Shown: one piece after another, positions 57,498 to 64,000 of the stretch | How positions within the stretch are numbered: the stretch's first letter is position 1 | Layout of the letters: each line of letters begins with the position of its first letter | Translations under genes and position numbers: made by a program | The notes under the pieces: generated by a model | The model's database searches: none | Told to the model about the DNA's origin: nothing | What the model saw: only the letters and a program-made list of their open reading frames with translations | DNA from: Pachyseris speciosa | Taxonomy: Eukaryota; Cnidaria; Anthozoa; Scleractinia; Pachyseridae | Direction of reading: 5' to 3' | NCBI GenBank assembly: GCA_016490735.1 | Contig: JAEMWC010000003.1 | Coordinates: 922,001-986,000, forward strand | Length of the DNA stretch: 64,000 nt

Positions 57498-60400
57498 TTA
57501 GACAGGAAGTCTGGTTGCAACAGAGGTGCCAAATAGAAAGATTTCTTGGAGATGCACCACTGGTAAAGACCTGACAACTTCCGATAAGGCGTCCGTGGAG
57601 CCCTGGCGAAATGGAACCACAGACACCACCAGACCTCGGCGTGTCTCTCCAAACCTGCACAACAAAGAATAGAAACCAAATCATCTCGAATGACGATCAG
57701 AATGATGGTGATGATTGTTATAGTCAGAGGTGTTTCTTTGGTCCAATCCTCTGTTGCATATGGACCCATATGCAGCAGGAATTGTATTGTGCCATTCTCA
57801 GCCCTTCCTCTATATCAACTAAGGTAAGTCAAGGGCATGCACGTACAAATTTAGATAAATTCATCTTCCAAAGCGCGACTGTTAGTCCCCATAAAATCAA
57901 CAAATACTTTTCATTTGACTAAAAAGGTATATTCTTCTTTTTCCATGTTGTCATGTCTCCACCAATGGCTTAGCTCCCCAGGGGACCGTTTCTCGAAAGC
58001 CCCGGTAACTTAACGGGCCCGAAACCATATTTTGTAATCAAAATCTCAAGAAAAGTTGGGTGTTTTCTGACCTCTAATGAAGTCCATTTTGTTTCTTTAG
58101 CTGATAACTTTACCGTATAATTTTCAAAACGTTTGAAACTCCCATCTGGAATGGAAAACAAAACAGCTTATAACGGGCTAGGTAATTAAAGGGAGCTTCG
58201 AGAAACGGGCCCCATTTAAAATACGCAATCCACAATTCCTTCATTCACTATAAGTATAAGAAAAGGCTAGCATTTAAAATGCCAGCTCTTGATTGTCATT
58301 ATGGTGTCCAATCTAAACTAACGTCTCTATTTTCATCCCTCACCCCTCTCCCCTTAAAACACAACACGACCGTTTCTTTTGGAAAACTACCCACCTTATT
58401 CGTAGTTAAGTTGAACCTCTAATAAGAAGTCACCATAAGTGATAACTTAAACTTAAGTGGTCACCTTAAGAAGAAGTATCTGAACAAAAGTTTGGCATTG
58501 TGGGTAGTTAACTGCTCAAAGAGTTGTGTTGGTCGCTTGGAAGAAGTGTTCACCCAGGGATGTTAAACTGAAGAATTTATTTGTAATTACCTTTTGGTCA
58601 CAGAATCCATAACCGCTTTACTGGCCTTGATTGTAATATCACAAAGCACTTGAAAATAATACAGCTTGCAACACTATATGATTAAAAAATGCAAAAGAGA
58701 ACGATCAAATTGCATGTCAACCTTTTAAAACAAGAAATGTGAAATAAACAGAATTTTGCATGTTCCAGTTAGCTCCAAACTTCTTTCATTGTTTTGATAA
58801 GTTATATTTACTTAACAAAAGGATAGTTGGGAAGAAATCGAAACAGCTGTAGAATAATCAGCAAAGAAAGAAGCCCCCTATTCTGAATGTACAAGCTGCA
58901 ACATTCTTGTAGACATTCAGTGTTCAAGGCAGTGTTACCAGGGCAAAAACCAGAAAGACGTAGTGTTTCTGGTGCCTATTTTCATGCTGAGCGATTTCAA
59001 GAGCCATATGGGGAATTTTCACATTTGCTTCATTGCCTATGATTTTTGGAAGTGAGTAAAGAGAAAAAAAGAACATAAAACATGATTGGATTTTAATACC
59101 TTTTCAAACAGCGAAAGGACTGTGTGTGGGTACATCCTCATAGCCCCTTCTCTGGCAATGATGCACACTCGCTCAAGACATTTCAGCTCACCAAGTGTCA
59201 GCATGAATGATTCTGTCACACTGAAACATGGCTGTTCAAGTCTGAAAATAAATTGTGACAACTAGCTCACCTCTGAGCCTTGCTTAAAGGTTTGAGTACC
59301 ACTGCACAGTTAGCTCAGTTACTAAGAAAACTGTACTACTGCAGAGTAAAGGTTGAGCTTTCAAACCCCATACCAGACCACAGACAAGGGTCTTGAAATA
59401 ACTGGTAAGACCACACTGGCTGTGTACCTATACCTGCCTACCACCCTTCCAAGGAATTCCAGTCCAAGGATATTCCTAGGAATTCCTAAATACTTTTCAC
59501 AAGGGCATACATAATTTTATTGATGTGTGTAATTTTTGAAAATAACTAATTATTGAATGGCCGCCCACTTTTATCACCTCAACCGAAAGAATAGTTAAAA
59601 TGACAGGCCTGCACGGACTCCCCTCATAGTTTGTGGTTGTTATGCTCTTTAGCCTTTGTCCAAAGTTTCCCTCCACTGAGCATATCTTTGAGAGTTTTAA
59701 CTCTCTTATATGATATATGTATATATTGGAGGCTTTGCGTAGATATTTTTCAGCAGCGGCTGATTTTTTTTTAAAGCCCAGTATTTCATTAATGCTTGTT
59801 AAAGTCACGTTATTTGGAATATGTTGTCAGTCATAAGTGTAAAGATTAACTGATTTTATTTAGTGCCTCAGAGGGACAGGTGGTTTCGGTTCTTTGTGAA
59901 TCTTTTCAACTGCTGTTTAAAGACAACATAGCTGTGGTGATTTGTAGGGAAGGGTAGAGTAGATTCTCAATTCTGTTCCCAACTCAATAATTGATTGGTG
60001 ATGGAAGCCACCATTACTTTTACAAGATTAATGGTTTGTCATATGCAAAGCAAAGTGTCCCTTGGGAAGTATATAAGGGACATCGAACATTAAAATTTTG
60101 ATTGACGTGCTACCTCTCTTGACAAATCCATTTTACCCCCATACTGGTGTGCGGACTATTCAAAAACTCGCTTTTAGCGGCTTTTTACTCAATGCCAGCT
60201 ACGCAAGCTTTGCCATCTGCCACATTCCAAATGATGATGTCACTGAGCAGTGAATTATCGCATTTTAACTGGTGGCCTTCACCTCGTGATAAAAAAATTC
60301 ATCCCAGCAAAAGTCCAGTGAATTAATGCTCCTCTGATCTGTGATAAAAACTCCTACCTACCAAAAGGTTTTTTGGTACTGTATTCTATACCAATCAGAA

Positions 60401-63400
60401 GATGTTATTCCCATGTTTCTAGGAAAATTGAGTTTCAGTTTTTCTTGACCTCAAGCATGCATTATCTACTTGGAGAACATGCATGGAACACCATAATGAA
60501 AGCTACCAGACTAATCTTTGGTGACCAGGAATGTATGAAAAACAAATAAGCGGACAAAGGCAATGGAGAACCTTTTTCAGATTGATAAAATAAATGTTAA
60601 CAAGGCTGCCACTAAGGTCTGACTAACATGTTGACCACTAAAATGCATTATTTTAAGAACAATATTTGACTACTTGACTGACTTCACCGAGCCTACATTT
60701 GCCACTCCAAAAAAGTTGTTGTTAAGTCAAAAGGATAATTTAGTTAGATACAGGTAGAGATAGAGATGGCACATTGGTCTTTCTATGGGTTTGACAGTGT
60801 ATTTTATGTTTAGTAACTACTGTTAAAGGTTTACCTTAAGTCCCTCAACTGATGGCAGAAAGAGAGTGCCCCTTGAAGAATGACCACATTGCCTGAGTGG
60901 CCAAGATTAGCCATCATTGCCAGAGATAAGAACTGTAAATTTGGACAGCTCCTTGTTACGACAACAAGAGATTTCATGGTTCCTGTCATCAGTGGCACTA
61001 TAAGGAATGCAAATCAAGGAAATAGTCAGGAATAAACAGATCTGAAAAAAAGTCAAAGAGAGGAAAAAGAAATGTGGCAGAGGGATGAGGAGACTGATAG
61101 GGCAGAGGCTGAGGAAGAGACGGGAGAAGAGGATGAGATTCAAGAGGAGGGGAACATGAGGGTGACTGGAGGGGGCTGAGGGAATAGAGATGAAAGAGAA
61201 TGAGATTAAGAAAGGGGATAGAAGGGAACTGATGTGGGAGAAGGCTGAGGAGGAGACGGGAGAAGAGGATGAGATTCAAGAGGAGGGGAATGTGAGGGTG
61301 ACTGGAGGGGGGCTGAGGAGATGGAGGTGAGAGAGAATGAGATTAAGAAAGGGGATAGAAGGGAACTGATGTGGGAGAAGGCTGAGGAGGAGACGGGAGA
61401 AGAGGATGAGATTCAAGAGGAGGGGAATGTGAGGGTGACTGGAGGGGGGCTGAGGAGATGGAGGTGAGAGAGAATGAGATTAAGAAAGGGGATAGAAGGG
61501 AACTGATGTGGGAGAAGGCTGAGGAGGAGACGGGAGAAGAGGATGAGATTCAAGAGGAGGGGGATGTGAGGGTGACTGGAGGGGGGCTGAGGAGATGGAG
61601 GTGAGAGAGAATGAGATTAAGAAAGGGGATAGAAGGGAACTGATGTGGGAGAAGGCTGAGGAGGAGACGGGAGAAGAGGATGAGATTCAAGAGGAGGGGA
61701 ATGTGAGGGTGACTGGAGGGGGGCTGAAGAGATGGAGGTGAGAGAGAATGAGATTAAGAAAGAGGATAGAAGGGAACTGATGGCTGAGGAAGAGGAGGGG
61801 AACATGAAAAGATTGACAAGGAAGAGAATGAGAATGAGATTAAAAACTGAGGGTGAGAATGACATGGAGAATGAGGGGGAGGAGAAAGAAGGAGAATGAC
61901 ACGGAGAATGATGGGGAGAAGAATGACAAAGAGAATGATGGGGAGAAGAAAGGAGGACAATGAGGTAGTGAAGGGTGAGAGGGAGGAAGAGTGTAAGGGT
62001 AAGGAGATGTTAAAAAATATACCAACAAATTCCTAAATTAGTTATATAGTTCAACCCCTGTTACAAAGCCACATACCCTCAGGGAAATGGATAGTGGCTG
62101 CTTAATGGGGGCTGACCGCTTAATACAGTTAAAAAAAAAAACAATATAAGAACCCCCATCAGGACTTTGATTACTGGCCGCCTTATAGAGGGTGGCCACT
62201 TAATAGGGGCTCAACTGTGCATGTCAGAAGTCAGTTACAATAACCATGAAATGGAATCAAACAATATTGATCAAAATCCACCAACCACTTGCAGGGCTGT
62301 CACTAACTTTTTATGTAGGTGGGGATTTGCAAAACGTAGCCAGAGAATCCAGCTATGGTATGCTATGGTGGTATGGTCAGTCTACCCCAACCTTGTTCCC
62401 AGGGTCTCTCCTCTTCCCATCCCCTGGAGCAAGAGAGGGGTGGCGAGAAGAGGAGAGTCCCTGGGAATGAGGTTGAGTCTGTCCTTTTTCTATCAAAAGC
62501 TGGGGATTGAACTCAGAATTTCCGGGGAAAATCACTGGCCCCTGGCCCTTAATGACAGCCCTGCACTTGTACCTTGTTTTTTTGTTGTTTTTTTCAGTTT
62601 CCAATAAATACCTCTTACTAACCGAGTTCAAGGTCTGTACTGTAAGTTACGGACTGAGTTTTTCCCCGTTGATTTATGGCCCAAGCGTGAAGCGTGCAGG
62701 CCATAAATTAATGGGAAAAAAACGAGGATCCATAACTTACAGTACGGACCGAGAAAACGAGGTAACTAAGATATTTGTTATATCTCTGAGGTTAATTTGC
62801 GTATGGGAAAGAAACCAGTTGAAGTCAAGCGGGCCGTACTGTAGAATACGGCCCACAAAATTGACCAATCACAGCGCGCGTACTAAATGAGAGATATAAT
62901 AAACTAAAGCAAAGTAAAGTTCCTTCTTCCCTGATACATCCAGTAAAACAATTGACAACAAAGCATTTGATCCAATGTTACTGTCCGAGTTTGCATGTTA
63001 CTGAAAGAAGCAGCAGGTGGGTGGTGATTTCTACAGTCAGAAGTGAGTCCTCAGAATTGCATATACCTGCCAGAGTAAGTCTCCTCAAACATGTCCAATT
63101 TGTAAGTGCTATCAATGTGTTATAGGCACTGGTTACTTGTTGACACTCTTCACAATGTGATGATACCCTGAAATTTGAACTGACCAGTCAGACATTGAAA
63201 CCTACAACAGGCAGAATAGTAGATCATCCCTTTTTAACCAGAGCTGTGTAATGATAATAACCAAGCATGTGAATGACAACACAGGGCCTGTGCAGCAAGT
63301 TTGCAGCTGGAAGGGGGAGGGAGGCTGACTTCAAACATGTTAGCGTGAGTCAACTAGGGGATCTGAAAGTTTTTAAATTTAAAGTCCTCTGAAATCACTG

Positions 63401-64000
63401 GAAATGCATTTAAAACTAACATGGTGTGTGAAACTTATATACTTTCAGCAACAAAAAGTGGTGTTTTAAAACAAGAATTCAATTACCTTTTCACTTAACT
63501 AATCATAACTGGCAATTAGTAACGTATCCACAAAGTTCAACTCAACATACAATTGCCCTGAAGCCATTGTACTCTCCCTCCCTGTGGTGTCTGAAACAAG
63601 TGATCCCTCTCCTTACCTAGCAGAAGGTGGCTGGGAGTAGGTCTTTTCAAAGTTTGATGCTACTGCTGATGAACTGATGAATTCAAATTCTGTTATTTTA
63701 CTGCATGCTTTAGCCATACAATCAAAAGACTCCTCACTTCTTATCTTGTGCCAAGGAGTTGAATTACTGCCTGCAGCAGCACTGCTGGGATTTGCCAATG
63801 AAACATCACTTGAATTCAAACTTGGGCCTCCTTTAACTCCGTGGCTGATCCTTCTGCTGCTCTTGAATAAATCACTCTGAAAACCACTGCTACTGTTAGT
63901 GCTTTTGATTACACTGGCTGGGCCTAACGCACAGGTGCACAGACTGAGAGACACAAGATTGTGGAATTTTGAGAGGATCTCCATTACTCCATTGGGGCTT
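57498..64000 (-). CDS. FBXL18: FBXL18-type F-box/leucine-rich-repeat protein, C-terminal 342 aa, 5' end beyond window
   Basis: Exons in transcription order: 64000-63617 (partial), 63167-63067, 60997-60835, 59241-59100, 58673-58591 and 57654-57498 (stop TAA). Phases fit at every junction. The reading frame aligns with human FBXL18 from its LRR region to the end: LVSLSLCTCALGP, CLRRLTLAG, CPNLQFLSLAMMANLG, QLRDLRLEQPCFS, LECLERV-type repeat and the C-terminal SVVPFRQGSTDALSEVVRSL followed by LPVVHLQEIFLF. FBXL18 is the substrate-receptor subunit of an SCF ubiquitin ligase; the F-box itself is N-terminal and outside this window. The first visible exon contains a Ser-rich loop of about 60 residues between repeats. 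The last exon must be read in the third frame, not in the two longer ORFs there. Confidence 0.92.
57978..58213. mobile_element. MITE in the last FBXL18 intron
   Basis: GGGGACCGTTTCTCGAAAGC at the left, GCTTCGAGAAACGGGCCCC at the right. No ORF. Confidence 0.7.
59296..59450 (+). repeat. Degenerate tRNA-derived SINE in an FBXL18 intron
   Basis: CAGTTAGCTCAGTTACTAAG (A-box region) and GAGCTTTCAAACCCC (B-box region), followed by ACCAGACCACAGACAAGGGT. Decayed. Confidence 0.6.
59460..60834. other. FBXL18 intron between 60835 and 59241, non-SINE part
   Basis: AT-rich. The stretch at about 59589-59640 (GACAGGCCTGCACGGACTCC) resembles 48808-48835, so a dispersed repeat is present. Nothing else recognised. 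Confidence 0.45.
61075..61800. repeat. Minisatellite, about 137-bp unit, five copies, purine-rich + strand
   Basis: GGGATAGAAGGGAACTGATG starts at about 61215, 61352, 61489, 61626 and (variant) 61764. The + strand is almost only G and A with scattered T; C is rare. The first unit is more diverged. It lies in an FBXL18 intron. ORFs read on the - strand are Ser/Leu/Pro artefacts of this bias. Confidence 0.92.
61800..62000. repeat. Short GA-rich repeat following the minisatellite
   Basis: GAGAATGA(C/T)(A/G)(T/A)GGAGAA-like units repeat about every 30 bp (GAATGACATGGAGAATGAGG, GAATGACACGGAGAATGATG, GAATGACAAAGAGAATGATG). Confidence 0.75.
62047..62217. mobile_element. Pogo-like MITE remnant in an FBXL18 intron
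   Basis: AGTTCAACCCCTGTTACAAAG at the left and TTAATAGGGGCTCAACTG at the right are an imperfect inverted pair; GGCCGCCTTATAGAGGGTGG inside is typical of such elements. Confidence 0.6.
62388..62474. mobile_element. Very short foldback MITE
   Basis: AACCTTGTTCCCAGGGTCTC at the left, GAGAGTCCCTGGGAATGAGGTT at the right. About 87 bp. Confidence 0.8.
62636..62750. mobile_element. Foldback MITE in an FBXL18 intron
   Basis: GTACTGTAAGTTACGGACTG at the left and ATAACTTACAGTACGGAC at the right, with GATTTATGGCC/GGCCATAAATTA inside. Confidence 0.75.

Noticed and set aside
57488..57769. 93-aa and 63-aa ORFs over the last FBXL18 exon
   Set aside because: The splice phase from 58591 requires the third frame, which gives the FBXL18 C-terminus and stops at 57498.
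58591..58659. FBXL18 exon 5 starting at the nearer AG (TTTTCAAG)
   Set aside because: That start leaves a stop in the phase required by exon 4; the AG at 58675-58674 keeps the frame and matches the family.
61617..62028. Several overlapping Ser/Leu/Pro-rich ORFs on the - strand
   Set aside because: They are the pyrimidine strand of the minisatellite and of the GA-rich repeat; the FBXL18 exons lie on either side and do not use these frames.

Overview
The window looks like AT-rich nuclear DNA from an invertebrate animal. All genes are split by GT-AG introns, and most of the rest is transposon debris. The encoded proteins are clearly animal. Several tRNA-derived SINE and MITE sequences resemble repeats I associate with anthozoan cnidarians, so a stony coral or sea anemone is my best guess; that is inference from memory, not a search.

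Four protein genes can be built exon by exon with consistent splice phases. (1) + strand, 1-2864: a TatD-family metal-dependent nuclease, 5' end outside the window. (2) - strand, 10427-7274: a small three-exon DM-domain (DMRT) transcription factor of 235 aa. (3) - strand, 45830-12491: a complete 24-exon, 1013-aa orthologue of the U2 snRNP-associated splicing factor U2SURP/SR140, with RRM, SURP, CID, DGxP repeats, cwf21 helix and RS tail. (4) - strand, from beyond 64000 down to 57498: the C-terminal 342 aa of an FBXL18-type F-box/LRR protein. A tRNA-Lys(CTT)-like gene lies divergently 127 bp upstream of the U2SURP start codon and lacks one T-stem base. No functional cluster is implied; the genes are ordinary neighbours.

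The other content is mobile DNA. U2SURP intron 3 holds a 5'-truncated non-LTR retrotransposon whose 3' tail is split by a 2.8-kb TIR element, plus a Penelope-like fragment with a hammerhead-like motif. Intron 16 holds a 3.9-kb CACTA-like element carrying a decayed transposase, a small opposite-strand gene and a 1.4-kb repeat. A second, inverted copy of that repeat lies 30 kb away inside a 5.1-kb TIR element (50687-55790). The arms of this element carry about 25 copies of a 12-bp palindrome at 22-bp spacing. Its right half contains a TTA-flanked MITE and members of a CAGGGGCACC MITE family, one of which is split by another MITE. Target-site duplications give the order of these insertions.

The most interesting unexplained signal is this set of large TIR elements, each with a different dense subterminal motif array and none with a visible intact transposase. 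All calls come from reading the sequence; no alignment, folding or database search was run.
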